Part shown: positions 1 to 8,470 of the stretch, piece after piece | Position numbering within the stretch: position 1 is the stretch's first letter | Layout of the letters: each line of letters begins with the position of its first letter | Assembly (NCBI RefSeq): GCF_902833085.1 | Contig: NZ_CADFEB010000001.1 | Location: 727,742-791,741 of the forward strand | Direction of reading: 5' to 3' | Source of the DNA: Burkholderia ubonensis | Lineage (GTDB): Bacteria > Pseudomonadota > Gammaproteobacteria > Burkholderiales > Burkholderiaceae | Length of the DNA: 64,000 bases | Position numbers and translations under genes: made by a program | Notes under the pieces: generated by a model | The model's input: the letters and a program-made list of their open reading frames with translations, nothing else | Databases searched by the model: none | What the model was told of the DNA's origin: nothing

Positions 1-40
1 GCGATCGCGCCGCCCATGCCGCGCGAATCCGCGCCGGGCG

Positions 41-1075
41 CTATTCGCAACTGTGACGCGGCACGCATTCGACCGGCACGATGCGCGTGCGCGATTCGCC
101 GTCGGCCATGCCGTCCTGTGCGTCGATCCGCTCCGTCAGCATGTCGATCGCGGCGTTTGCGAGTGCTTGGGTGTCCTGTCGAAGCGTCGTGAGTCGATAC
201 ACGTCATACGCGGCGGCGGGAATGTCGTCGAAGCCGATCACGCGCAGGTCGTCCGGCACGCGCAGGCCGAAGCGCTGCCGCGCGGTGTCGATCACGCCGA
301 GCGCGAGCAGGTCGGACGAGCAGAACACGCCGTCCGGGCGCGCGTCGCCGGCGAGCAGGCGTTGCGCGGCCTCGACGCCGCACGCATAGGTGTCGGACGA
401 CGTGTCGTGAATGCGCACGAGCGCCGGGCCGCCGGGTTCTCCGCGACGGAGCGCTTCGGCGAACGCGTCGGCGCGCGATTTCGCGCTGTAGCTCGTGTCG
501 CGCGGCCCGACGAACGCGAGCCGGCGCGCGCCCGCCTGCGCGAAGAGACGCGCGGCGTGGCCGGCGCCGTCCGCGTTGTCGCTGACGACGACGTCCGCGC
601 CCGGCAGGTTCGCCGCGCGGTTGATCATCACGACCGGAATCCGGTGCGCGAGGTACTGGCGCGCGACCGACAGCGGCGGCGACGCGGACGTCATCACGAG
701 CCCGGCGATCCGGTAGCTGAGCAGCCGCTCGAGCGACTGGCGGATCTGGCGCGGGTCCTCCGCGTTCGTCACGAGCGGCGTGAGCCCGCGATGCCCGAGC
801 GCGGCCATCAGGTCCGACAGCAGCCGCGCGCGAAACGGATTCTCGAAGCCCGCGGTAACGACGCCGATCATGCTGCTGCGCTGCGTGATCATGTCGCGCG
901 CGATCAGGTTGACCTGATAGCCGAGCGCACGCGCCGCGCTCATCACGCGCTCGCGCGTTTCGGGCGCGATGCTCGCGCTCGGCGAGAACGCGCGCGACAC
1001 CGCCGAGCGCGATACGCCGGCCCGCGCCGCGACGTCGGACGCGGTGATCCACTGTTTTTTCTGTCTGTCTGCCAT
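41..1075 (-). CDS. LacI-family transcriptional regulator
   Basis: A 344-aa LacI/GalR-type repressor. The N-terminal helix-turn-helix (about residues 11-58) has the family pattern ASDVAARAGVSRSAVSRAF, followed by the hinge helix ERVMSAARALGYQVN. The rest is the periplasmic-binding-protein-like sensor domain with landmarks IGVVTAGFENPF, DGVFCSSDLLALGV and RVIGFDDIPAA. The protein would bind a sugar or related effector and repress a nearby operon. Its target is probably outside the window to the left or the divergent gene at 1083. The two start codons are only 7 bp apart, so a promoter for one gene must lie inside the other unless one start is misplaced. The effector cannot be told from the sequence. 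Confidence 0.93.
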   Translation of the reverse strand: MADRQKKQWITASDVAARAGVSRSAVSRAFSPSASIAPETRERVMSAARALGYQVNLIARDMITQRSSMIGVVTAGFENPFRARLLSDLMAALGHRGLTPLVTNAEDPRQIRQSLERLLSYRIAGLVMTSASPPLSVARQYLAHRIPVVMINRAANLPGADVVVSDNADGAGHAARLFAQAGARRLAFVGPRDTSYSAKSRADAFAEALRRGEPGGPALVRIHDTSSDTYACGVEAAQRLLAGDARPDGVFCSSDLLALGVIDTARQRFGLRVPDDLRVIGFDDIPAAAYDVYRLTTLRQDTQALANAAIDMLTERIDAQDGMADGESRTRIVPVECVPRHSCE

Positions 1076-1082
1076 CGACTCA

Positions 1083-2009
1083 ATGATCCATTCGCACCAC
1101 GATCCACGCCTGCCGCTTGCCGACTGGATGTCGACGCTCGACGACGGGCGATCGCTGCATACCCTGACCGTACCGGGCAGTCATGACACCTGTGCGTATA
1201 CCGTCGACGATGCGCTCGTCCGCACGCAATGTGCGCCGCTCGATGCGCAGCTGATGCACGGCGTGCGGATGCTCGACATCCGCTGCCGGCACGTGCGCGA
1301 CGAATTCGAGATCCATCACGGCGGGATCTCGCTCGGCATGACGTTCGACGACGTGCTGGCGACCTGCGCGGATTTTCTTGCTGCGCATCCGGGCGAGTGC
1401 ATCGTGATGTCGGTGAAGGACGAATGGCCGGCGCACGCGTGCCGCCGCGGCTTCGACGCGACGTTCGACGCGCATCGCGCGCGGCATCCGGGGCTGCGCT
1501 GGCATGCCGGCGGCGCGATTCCCGCGCTCGGCGACGTGCGCGGCGCGATCGTCCTGTTGCGACGCTTTCGCAGCAGCCGCCCGCTCGGGATCGACCTGAG
1601 CGCGTGGCCGGACAACATGACGTTCACGATCGACCATCCGGACGCGGCGTTCGTGATCCAGGACGAATACCGGGTGCCGGTCGCGGCGTCGATCGAACAC
1701 AAATGGCAGGCGGTCGACGCGCTGCTCACGCACATGCCGTCCGCCGACAGCGGGCGCTGGGCGATCAATTTCTGCAGCGGTACGGGGATGGGCGCGAATC
1801 CGTCACGCGTTGCACGCGGCGACGGCAGGATGAAAGGCATCCACGCGCGGCTCGCGCAAAGGCTGTGCACGCATCACGGGCCGTGCGGGATCGTGCTGCT
1901 CGATTTCTGCGACGACGATGACTGGGCGCTCGTGCGAGAGCTGGTTGCGCGCAATCATGATGCGGGTGTGCGAATGCCGGCGCGGTCATGCCGTTTGCTC
2001 GTCCCATGA
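1083..2009 (+). CDS. PI-PLC X-domain phosphodiesterase
   Basis: A 308-aa protein resembling bacterial phosphatidylinositol-specific phospholipase C. The catalytic set is visible: VPGSHDT (His34, Asp35), DIRCR (Asp65, Arg67) and EIHHG (His78), followed by FLAAHPGECIVMSVKDE, typical of the X-box barrel. There is no obvious signal peptide or lipobox, so export is not evident. The ATG at 1083 is 7 bp from the divergent LacI start. A second in-frame ATG at 1128, just before the first barrel strand, would leave room for a promoter. The family cleaves phosphoinositides or GPI-like lipids; the true substrate is unknown. Confidence 0.85.
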   Translation: MIHSHHDPRLPLADWMSTLDDGRSLHTLTVPGSHDTCAYTVDDALVRTQCAPLDAQLMHGVRMLDIRCRHVRDEFEIHHGGISLGMTFDDVLATCADFLAAHPGECIVMSVKDEWPAHACRRGFDATFDAHRARHPGLRWHAGGAIPALGDVRGAIVLLRRFRSSRPLGIDLSAWPDNMTFTIDHPDAAFVIQDEYRVPVAASIEHKWQAVDALLTHMPSADSGRWAINFCSGTGMGANPSRVARGDGRMKGIHARLAQRLCTHHGPCGIVLLDFCDDDDWALVRELVARNHDAGVRMPARSCRLLVP

Positions 2010-2279
2010 CGAACGGCACAACGCACGTGTGACCACGAGCGTGACGAGCGGCCCATTTTGCTCGCCGGAACGGGCAGCTAAGTTAGAACCATCCGCGGTC
2101 CCGGATCGGCTCGACCGGAGCGGGTTGCAACGGATACCTGAGCACTTCGTGTTCCAGACCGGCAGTCGAGGAAAGCGCTCGATGGCTGGAATCATGCCGG
2201 CCGATGCAGGTTGCCGTGGAGCTCCTCTCCGCGGTTTCGAGACCGATATCCAGGATGAAAGACTTCAAGGAGAAACACC

Positions 2280-2702
2280 ATGCCGAGGCTCGTCAACATT
2301 AGCGCCCCCCACGCCGTGCAGGTCTGGGGATTTCACGGTCTGATCGACGACACGCACGTGGCTGCAGCACTGATGGCCATCGCGGCCAAATTGCGTGGCG
2401 AAGGCCACACGATTCACATCATGTCGGGGACCCACGGATGCTGCAAGGGGATGGTCGGCGCCGTTGGAAGGCCTGAGCCGGAGTTCGCGAAGGAAGATCG
2501 GGATCTGCCTGCTCCGAAGACGGGGGACAACAAGCCGATTGCCGTCGTCGTGCATGAATTCAACACCGCAGCGCTTCCTGCACAGGATCCCAGGGGCGAG
2601 GCGACGAGGCGGCTGAACGTCAAAATACGAGAGATCGACGGCGCCGCCCCGGGCGCCGGGACCTATCTTCTCGCCTACTGCTGCAGCGCAGGGGAGGAAT
2701 AA
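2280..2702 (+). CDS. hypothetical protein, orphan
   Basis: A 140-aa protein that I do not recognise. The start is well supported by an AAGGAGA ribosome site 7 bp upstream. The sequence alternates short strands and helices, contains two adjacent-cysteine pairs (HGCCKG near residue 57 and AYCCSAGEE at the C-terminus), and lacks signal peptide or membrane segments. Third-position GC looks lower than in flanking genes, and the next 150 bp on the other strand resemble a broken membrane-protein gene, both of which suggest acquired DNA. About 270 bp without a gene precede it. A redox or metal role for the paired cysteines is speculation. Confidence 0.65.
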   Translation: MPRLVNISAPHAVQVWGFHGLIDDTHVAAALMAIAAKLRGEGHTIHIMSGTHGCCKGMVGAVGRPEPEFAKEDRDLPAPKTGDNKPIAVVVHEFNTAALPAQDPRGEATRRLNVKIREIDGAAPGAGTYLLAYCCSAGEE

Positions 2703-2933
2703 CGCGTTTGCGCTGCGCGGACGCTCGCGCCCCGGGGGCCGCGAGCGCGCAGCCGGGGCAATCGCCTTGCCGATCGACATCGCGAGCAGGAATGGCAGCA
2801 CGTCTCGCACGCCGTTCGCGAGCACGTGCGACGAGCGCGGACAATGTCATGCGGACCTCGTGTGCGGGGCGTTCGAAACGGGTGAGGTTTCGATTATAGT
2901 GACGCGTCTTGCAATCCGCCTACGCCCGACACC

Positions 2934-3506
2934 ATGACCGCACCTGTCCGAATCCGCGTTGCCACGCGCGACGATGCCGCCGCGATGGCCGCGGTGGAAG
3001 TCGCCGCCGCGCAGCGCTTTCGCGAAATCGGCATGACGCACATCGCCGACTCCGGGCCGACCGCCACGGCCGACGTGCTCGTGCGCATCGACGCGGGGCG
3101 TGCGTACGTCGCGACCGACGCGCACGGCGCGTGCGTCGGCTTCGCGTTCTACCGGCTGCTGGATGCGCACCGGCTGTATCTCGAGGAACTGGACGTCGCG
3201 CCGTCGCACGCGGGGCAGCGGATCGGCGTGCGCCTGATCGAACAGGTGACGGCGCGCGCGGTCGCGGACGGCGTCGCGCAGATCGTGCTGTCGACGTTCC
3301 GCGCACCGCCGTGGAATGCGCCGTACTACCGCCGCCTCGGCTTCGCGGACATCGACGATGCCGCGCTCGACGAGACGCTGCGCCGGATTCGCGCGCACCA
3401 CGTCGCGCTTGGCCTCGACGAGACGCAGCGCGTGTTCATGCGCCGCGACCTGCGCGCTGAACACGCGGCGGGCGGCCGTCAGGCCGCGTCGCTGAGCGCC
3501 GGATAG
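2934..3506 (+). CDS. GNAT-family N-acetyltransferase
   Basis: A 190-aa GCN5-related acetyltransferase that would transfer acetyl from acetyl-CoA to an unknown amine. It starts TAPVRIRVATRDDAAAMAAV, has the strand LYLEELDVAPSHAGQRIG with the acetyl-CoA pyrophosphate loop (Q/RxxGxG/A form, here HAGQRIGVRLI), and the late motif WNAPYYRRLGFADID. The ATG at 2934 begins the domain directly. Its 3' end overlaps the convergent flavin oxidoreductase by 28 bp. No substrate can be assigned. Confidence 0.88.
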   Translation: MTAPVRIRVATRDDAAAMAAVEVAAAQRFREIGMTHIADSGPTATADVLVRIDAGRAYVATDAHGACVGFAFYRLLDAHRLYLEELDVAPSHAGQRIGVRLIEQVTARAVADGVAQIVLSTFRAPPWNAPYYRRLGFADIDDAALDETLRRIRAHHVALGLDETQRVFMRRDLRAEHAAGGRQAASLSAG

Positions 3507-4540
3507 TCGGTGTAACCCGTTGCGCCTTCCGCGTAGAACGTTTCCGGCACCGGCTTGTTGAGCGGCGCGTCGAGTTCGAACCGGCGCGGCAGGTCGGGGT
3601 TCGCGATGAACAGCTGGCCCCATGCGATCGCATCGGCGTCGCCGCGTTCGAGCACCTGTTGCGCGGTGTCGAGCGTGAACTTCTCGTTCGCGATCAGCGG
3701 GCCGCCGAACGCTTCCTTCAGCCGCGGGCTCAACGGGTCGCCCGTGTACGACTCCCGCGTGAAGATGAACGCAATCTTGCGGCGGCCGAGCTCGCGCGCG
3801 ACGTAGCCGAACGTCGCGGCCGGGTCGGAGTCGCCCATCGTGTGCGCGTCGCCGCGCGGCGCGAGATGCACGCCGACGCGTCCGGCGCCCCACACGTCGA
3901 TCGCCGCGTCGACCACTTCGAGCAGCAGGCGCGCGCGGTTCTCGATCGGGCCGCCGTATGCATCGGTGCGGCGGTTGGTACTGTCCTGCAGGAACTGGTC
4001 GAGCAGGTAGCCGTTCGCGCCGTGGATCTCGACGCCGTCGAAGCCGGCCGCCTTCGCGTTTTCCGCGCCCTTGCGGTATGCGGCGACGATGCCCGGAATC
4101 TCGTCGAGCTCGAGCGCGCGCGGCGTCACGAACGGACGCTGCGGCCGCACGAGGCTCACGTGGCCGCCCGCGGCGATCGCGCTCGGCGCGACCGGCAGCG
4201 CGCCGTCGAGGAAGATCGGGTCCGAGATCCGGCCGACGTGCCAGAGCTGCAGGACGATGCGGCCGCCCGCGTCGTGCACGGCGCGCGTCACGCGCTTCCA
4301 GCCCTCGACCTGCTCGTCGGACCAGATGCCCGGCGTATCGGCATAGCCGACGCCTTGCGGCGTGACGGACGTCGCTTCGCTGATGATCAGGCCGGCCGAC
4401 GCGCGTTCGGCGTAGTAGCGGGCCATCAGGTCGTTGGGGACGCGCACGTCGCCTGCGCGGGCGCGGGTGAGCGGCGCCATCACGATGCGGTTCGGCAGGG
4501 TCAGGTCGCCGAGGGTGACGGGGTCGAACAGGGTGGGCAT
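3479..4540 (-). CDS. Old Yellow Enzyme-type alkene reductase
   Basis: A 353-aa NADH:flavin oxidoreductase of the NemA/XenB/Old Yellow Enzyme class. It is an FMN-dependent TIM barrel that reduces activated C=C bonds and nitro esters with NAD(P)H. The family start MPTLFDPVTLGDLTLPNRIV and the flavin segments APLTRARA, GVEIHGANGYLLDQFLQ and the RTDAYGGPIENRARLL signature are intact. Length is normal. It lies 43 bp downstream of an ArsR regulator on the same strand, a common arrangement in which the regulator senses the electrophile the enzyme detoxifies. The native substrate is unknown. Confidence 0.93.
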   Translation of the reverse strand: MPTLFDPVTLGDLTLPNRIVMAPLTRARAGDVRVPNDLMARYYAERASAGLIISEATSVTPQGVGYADTPGIWSDEQVEGWKRVTRAVHDAGGRIVLQLWHVGRISDPIFLDGALPVAPSAIAAGGHVSLVRPQRPFVTPRALELDEIPGIVAAYRKGAENAKAAGFDGVEIHGANGYLLDQFLQDSTNRRTDAYGGPIENRARLLLEVVDAAIDVWGAGRVGVHLAPRGDAHTMGDSDPAATFGYVARELGRRKIAFIFTRESYTGDPLSPRLKEAFGGPLIANEKFTLDTAQQVLERGDADAIAWGQLFIANPDLPRRFELDAPLNKPVPETFYAEGATGYTDYPALSDAA

Positions 4541-4583
4541 GGCGATTTCCTTTTCATGGAAGGCGGGACGGGGCGGCGCGCGC

Positions 4584-4892
4584 TCAGAGTTCGCGGCGCA
4601 TGGCGTCGAGAAACGCGTCGATGACCGCTTCGTTGCGCTTGAAGAACGCCCACTGGCCGATTCGGGTCGACGTCACGAGCCCCGCGCGCTGCAGCGTTGC
4701 CAGGTGCGCGGAGACCGTGGATTGCGACAGCCCGCAACGCGCGTCGATCTGCCCGGCGCAGACGCCGTGGTCGTACGGCAGCGTCTGGTCCGGAAAATGC
4801 GCGGCCGGCGTTTTCAGCCAGTCGAGGATTTCCCGGCGGACGGGGTTGGCGAGCGCCTTGAGGATCGCGTCGATGTCGAGGTCGGTCGGCAT
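4584..4892 (-). CDS. ArsR-family HTH regulator
   Basis: A 102-aa winged-helix regulator. It begins PTDLDIDAILKALANPVRRE, typical of ArsR repressors, with recognition helix CGLSQSTVSAHLATLQRAG and wing VTSTRIGQWAFFKRN. Two cysteines (Cys45 in HGVCAGQ and Cys53 in ARCGLS) may sense electrophiles or redox state. The ATG at 4892 is preceded by a purine-rich GGGGGG stretch. It sits upstream of, and probably in one transcript with, the Old Yellow Enzyme. A candidate operator lies at 4941-4960. Confidence 0.9.
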   Translation of the reverse strand: MPTDLDIDAILKALANPVRREILDWLKTPAAHFPDQTLPYDHGVCAGQIDARCGLSQSTVSAHLATLQRAGLVTSTRIGQWAFFKRNEAVIDAFLDAMRREL

Positions 4893-4940
4893 GGGGGGAG
4901 GTTCGTTCAGGCAAAAGAGCATCGTCGATGGGCGAATCTT

Positions 4941-4960
4941 ATATCGGAATTTGACGATAT
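4941..4960. promoter_or_regulatory. candidate ArsR operator
   Basis: An inverted repeat with arms ATATCG and CGATAT around 8 bp, 49 bp upstream of the ArsR-type gene and inside an AT-richer stretch. Position and symmetry fit an autoregulatory operator for arsR and the downstream oxidoreductase. Confidence 0.55.
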
Positions 4961-5032
4961 GTGGGAAGACACTGATCTCAATGGGGGTGATAGTTTTTCG
5001 CAGGGAGGGGCGGTGGTCGCCGGCGGACGCGA

Positions 5033-6328
5033 TTACGGCCCCGGACGCACGTCGCGCAGCAGCGTGGCCAGCTCGATCGCGGCCTGCTTGAGCGCCGGTG
5101 CGATGCGGCGCCGGATCGCGTCGACATCCGGTTGCGGCTCGACCGCGCCGCAGCTCAGCGCCATCAGCGTCTTCGACACCCCGATGCGGACCGGCAACGC
5201 CATGCTCCACGCATCGCGCTGATTTTCGCCGAGCGACAGGCAGACGCCGGTCGCGCGCAGGTCCGCGAAGGCCGCTTCGATGCCGGCCGCGATCGCGTTG
5301 GCCTGCGGGCCGGCCGCCCCAATCAATTGCGCGACCTGGCGTCGCCGCAACGGGTCCGGCAGCCCGCACAGCCAGGCGCGCCCGATCGCGGTCGTGCCCA
5401 TCGGCACGAGCGAGCCGACGCCCATCCGCGGCGTGGCGATCCGCGCGCCGGACCGGTGCGCGACATACAGCATGTCCTGGTGGTCGGACACGGCGAGCGC
5501 GACGGACGCGTCGAGCCGGTCGGCCAGTTTCTGCATGAACGGCTGGGCGAGCGGTGTGACCGGATTGGCCGCGAGGTACGCCTGGCCGATGCCGAACACG
5601 TTCGAGCCCAGCTCGAAACGAGCGTCGCCAGCGACACGGCGGAGGAAGCCGAGGTCGACCAGCGCCGACGTCAGGCCTGACACGGCCGATCTCGGCAAGC
5701 CGGTCCGCGACGCCAGCTCGCCGTTCGTCAGCGGCGCGCGGTCGGCATGAAACGCGCGCAGCACCTGGAGCCCGCGATCGAGGGGCAGCGTGACGGGGCT
5801 GGATGGGGACATGCCGATTCCCGGCTTGCGTGGCAAGGCCGACGCCGATGCGTGCGACCGGGCGCTCACTCGCTGGTCGCGAGTCGCGCTTGCAGCACCT
5901 GCGCTGTCCGGGACGAGCACATCGACGTGGTCCCGCGCGCCGAGCAGCACGCCGGTATCGGACGCGTCTGCCTGGATGCCGGGATCGGCGACGGCCGCGT
6001 AGCCGAGCGACAGCACGGCGGGCGCGAGCGCGTACTTTCGGCTCGAATCGTCGTGATGCAGGTAGCCGAGCGCGATCAGCGACTGCAGCAGCCGCGACAC
6101 GGTCGGCGCGGGAATGCCGGTTTCCAGCGCGATTTCCCGGTTTCCGAGCCAGCCCTTGTCCGGTCCGAACGCGCACAGGATCGCGAGGCCGCGCGCCAGC
6201 GGTGTCGCCGTCGCGTCGCCTTCCGCGCGCTTGTCGCGGGGCCGCTTCGGCCGGGCAGGGTCGACACCGTGCGGACCATTGCGCGACCGCGTGCCGGCGT
6301 CGTGCGACAAAGGTCTGTCGGAATGCAT
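5033..6328 (-). CDS. tandem IclR-type regulator, first module degenerate
   Basis: One open frame of 431 aa holding two IclR modules. Module 1 (about residues 45-165) keeps an intact winged helix (LARGLAILCAFGPDKG, GIPAPTVSRLLQSLIALGY, YALAPAVLSLGYA) but has only a stub of the effector domain (GVLLGARDHVDVLV) before low-homology sequence. Module 2 starts at an internal Met (residue 173, codon at 5812) and is a complete 259-aa IclR protein: LDRGLQVLRAFHADRAPLTN, an HTH with GLPRSAVSGLTSALV, then an effector domain with MGTTAIGRAWLCGLP. The start at 6328 has a GGAGAC site 5 bp upstream. It could be a real double regulator or a decayed gene reading into an intact neighbour. Confidence 0.75.
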   Translation of the reverse strand: MHSDRPLSHDAGTRSRNGPHGVDPARPKRPRDKRAEGDATATPLARGLAILCAFGPDKGWLGNREIALETGIPAPTVSRLLQSLIALGYLHHDDSSRKYALAPAVLSLGYAAVADPGIQADASDTGVLLGARDHVDVLVPDSAGAASATRDQRVSARSHASASALPRKPGIGMSPSSPVTLPLDRGLQVLRAFHADRAPLTNGELASRTGLPRSAVSGLTSALVDLGFLRRVAGDARFELGSNVFGIGQAYLAANPVTPLAQPFMQKLADRLDASVALAVSDHQDMLYVAHRSGARIATPRMGVGSLVPMGTTAIGRAWLCGLPDPLRRRQVAQLIGAAGPQANAIAAGIEAAFADLRATGVCLSLGENQRDAWSMALPVRIGVSKTLMALSCGAVEPQPDVDAIRRRIAPALKQAAIELATLLRDVRPGP

Positions 6329-6481
6329 GGCGGTCTCCGTATTCTCCGTCCGGGCCGGACCTTGAACCGGCGCGGCGCTTCGTGCGGGTAATCCTCGAAT
6401 CCTACTATGGCATCGGCGGATCGGGCCGCGTGCTAGGGGATGCCCCATCAGGGTTCGCGCACGCATCGCGCCCCTCGGCCT

Positions 6482-7303
6482 TCACTCGTGATCGAGCACC
6501 GCGACGTAGTCGTAACGGTCTCCGCGATACAGCGTGCGCGTCAGTTCGAGCGGGCATCCGTCGCTCGAGAACGAGCGGCGCTCGATGGACAGCACGGGGT
6601 CGCCCGCGCGGATGCCGAGCAGCTCGGCGTCGCGGGCCGACGCGAGTTCGGCGCGCAGCCGCTGGACCGCGCGCACCGGATGGACATCGGCATCCCGCAG
6701 TGCGCGGTACAGCGAGTCGCCGAAGTCGACGGCGTCGCTCAGCAGATTGGCGGGCAGCGTCGCGCGTTCGATGGCCATCGGCACCGCATCGGCCGTCCGG
6801 ACGCGTTCCAGGCGGATCACGCGCGCGTGCGGCGCGAGCCCGAGCGCGAGCAATTCGTCGGGCGACGGCCGGTCGAGCTCGCGGCGCAGCCATTGCGAAC
6901 CCGGCTGGAGGCCGCGCCGCTGCATGTCGTCCGAGAAGCGGGTGACCGGCGCAAGCTGCTGCTCGATGCGCGCGGCGACGAACGTGCCGGCGCCGCGCCG
7001 GGATTCGATCAGGCCCTGTCGCGTCAGCTTGTCGATCGCGCGCCGGACCGTGTCCCGAGACACCTGGAAGCGCTCGGCGAGGTCGCGTTCCGGCGGCAGA
7101 CCCTCGCCGGTCTTCAGCTTGCCGTCGACGATGGCCTCGCGCAGCAGGCGGGCGAGCCGCATCGATATCGACGATTCGGTTCCGCTGCCATTGCCGTCGC
7201 CGGGCGCGCGGAGTGCCGCCACCTGCTCGGCGTCGAATAATTCGGTACGGTCGGCCGCTCTCGCGCGCGGTCGGCCGCGCGCATTCGGATTCGAAGGTTT
7301 CAT
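6482..7303 (-). CDS. GntR/HutC-family regulator (UTRA domain)
   Basis: A 273-aa HutC-subfamily GntR repressor. The winged helix covers about residues 47-115 (LLREAIVDGKLKTGEGLPPE, FQVSRDTVRRAIDKLTRQG, RRGAGTFVA), and the C-terminal UTRA effector domain carries ADAVPMAIERATLPANLL and LELTRTLYRGDRYDY. It starts 44 bp after the murQ stop on the same strand, so the two probably form one operon. By analogy with NagR and similar regulators it would sense an amino-sugar phosphate and control murQ. The effector identity is inference. Two matching inverted repeats upstream of murQ are its likely binding sites. Confidence 0.9.
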   Translation of the reverse strand: MKPSNPNARGRPRARAADRTELFDAEQVAALRAPGDGNGSGTESSISMRLARLLREAIVDGKLKTGEGLPPERDLAERFQVSRDTVRRAIDKLTRQGLIESRRGAGTFVAARIEQQLAPVTRFSDDMQRRGLQPGSQWLRRELDRPSPDELLALGLAPHARVIRLERVRTADAVPMAIERATLPANLLSDAVDFGDSLYRALRDADVHPVRAVQRLRAELASARDAELLGIRAGDPVLSIERRSFSSDGCPLELTRTLYRGDRYDYVAVLDHE

Positions 7304-7347
7304 GTCGGGGTCGGAGATCGGGTGGGCGGCGCGCAGCGCAGCGCACG

Positions 7348-8253
7348 TCAAGCGGGCCCGGTTTGCGGGAGCGATGCGAGCGCCTTGCGGATCGAGCCGC
7401 CGGCCGCGCCGGCGAGCCGTTCGGCGCCGGCGCGGTCGATGCCGGCGACGAGCATCAGGATCGCGATGCGCGGACGGTTGCCCGCCTGTTCGAGCGCGCG
7501 CTCCGCCGCGTCCGGCGGCACGCGGGCCGCCTGCGACACGATGCGGATCGCGCGTTGCCGGAGCTTGTGGTTGTGCGCCTGGACGTCGACCATCAGGTTG
7601 CCGTACGTCTTGCCGAGCGCAACCATCGAGATCGTCGACAGCATGTTGCAGATCATCTTCTGCGCGGTGCCGGCCTTCAGCCGCGTCGAGCCCGTCAGCA
7701 CTTCCGGGCCGCAGTCCACCTCGATCGCGACGTCGGTCAGCTTGCCCGCCTCGCTGCCGACGTTGCACGCGACGCAGACGGTGCGGCACCCGGTGTCCCG
7801 TGCATGGCGGAGCGCGCCGATCACATAGGGCGTGCGTCCGCTCGCGGTCAGCCCCACGACCACGTCGTTGCGCGTGAGGCCGATCGCTTCGAGATCGCGG
7901 CGCCCGAGCGCGTCCGAATCCTCGGCGGATTCGTTGATGCCCGCGAAGCCGCCCGCGACGATGCCGACGATGTCGCCGGGCCGCGTGCCGAATGTCGGCT
8001 GGCACTCGAGCGCATCGAGATAGCCGATGCGCCCGCTGTTGCCGGCCCCGATGTAGATCAGCCTGCCGCCCGCCCGCAGCGCGTCGGCGATCGCGGCCAC
8101 GCCGGACGCGATCGCGGGCAGCGCACGCGCGACGCACGACGCGACGCGCGCGTCCTCCCGGTTCATCAGCGCGAGCGCTTCGCCGATGCCGAGCGCATCG
8201 AGATTCGCGCTTTGCCCGTTGGGCTGTTCGGTGACGAGGTGCTCGAGACGCAT
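7348..8253 (-). CDS. murQ: N-acetylmuramic acid 6-phosphate etherase
   Basis: A 301-aa SIS-domain lyase that cleaves the lactyl ether of MurNAc-6-phosphate to GlcNAc-6-phosphate and D-lactate in cell-wall recycling. The family start RLEHLVTEQPN and signature blocks are intact: YIGAGNSGRIGYLDALECQ, GTRPGDIVGIVAGG, VVGLTASGRTPYVIGAL, and TAQKMICNMLSTISMVALGK. Length matches E. coli MurQ (298 aa). The ATG at 8253 was chosen because homology begins there; an upstream in-frame codon only adds non-conserved residues. The gntR-type regulator follows. No MurNAc transporter or kinase is adjacent in the window. Confidence 0.95.
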   Translation of the reverse strand: MRLEHLVTEQPNGQSANLDALGIGEALALMNREDARVASCVARALPAIASGVAAIADALRAGGRLIYIGAGNSGRIGYLDALECQPTFGTRPGDIVGIVAGGFAGINESAEDSDALGRRDLEAIGLTRNDVVVGLTASGRTPYVIGALRHARDTGCRTVCVACNVGSEAGKLTDVAIEVDCGPEVLTGSTRLKAGTAQKMICNMLSTISMVALGKTYGNLMVDVQAHNHKLRQRAIRIVSQAARVPPDAAERALEQAGNRPRIAILMLVAGIDRAGAERLAGAAGGSIRKALASLPQTGPA

Positions 8254-8290
8254 GGCGGTGTGCCCTTCCTGAAGCGGTCCGTTAAATAAT

Positions 8291-8395
8291 AATTGGTATG
8301 GTCGAAATTGAAAGCAGGTATGGCGACGGCGGCGCGTTACGCCGTCACGCGACACGATGCCCGTGGGCGTGGCGATATTTGGTACGGTCCAATTA
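8291..8395. promoter_or_regulatory. murQ-gntR control region with two operator-like repeats
   Basis: Two sites share the core AATAATTGG followed 6 bp later by an inverted half. The right site at 8379-8392 is TTGGTACGGTCCAA, symmetric as TTGGnnCGnnCCAA. The left site at 8293-8303 contains TTGGTATGGTC and is less symmetric. They lie 40-140 bp upstream of murQ and suit a dimeric GntR repressor. Confidence 0.5.
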
Positions 8396-8470
8396 TTGCG
8401 AATGCGACCCTGTCGGCTGAGCCTGCCGACGCCGGCGGATCGACGCGCGCGCCACGCCGTCGTCGCGGTG

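Noticed and set aside
1918..2343. Plus-strand frame of 141 codons bridging the PI-PLC gene and the orphan gene
   Set aside because: It overlaps both real genes, has no ribosome site and a mixed composition.
5798..8137. Long minus-strand frames extending upstream of gntR and joining the murQ region
   Set aside because: The N-terminal extension has no homology; the regulator clearly starts at 7303, after the murQ stop.
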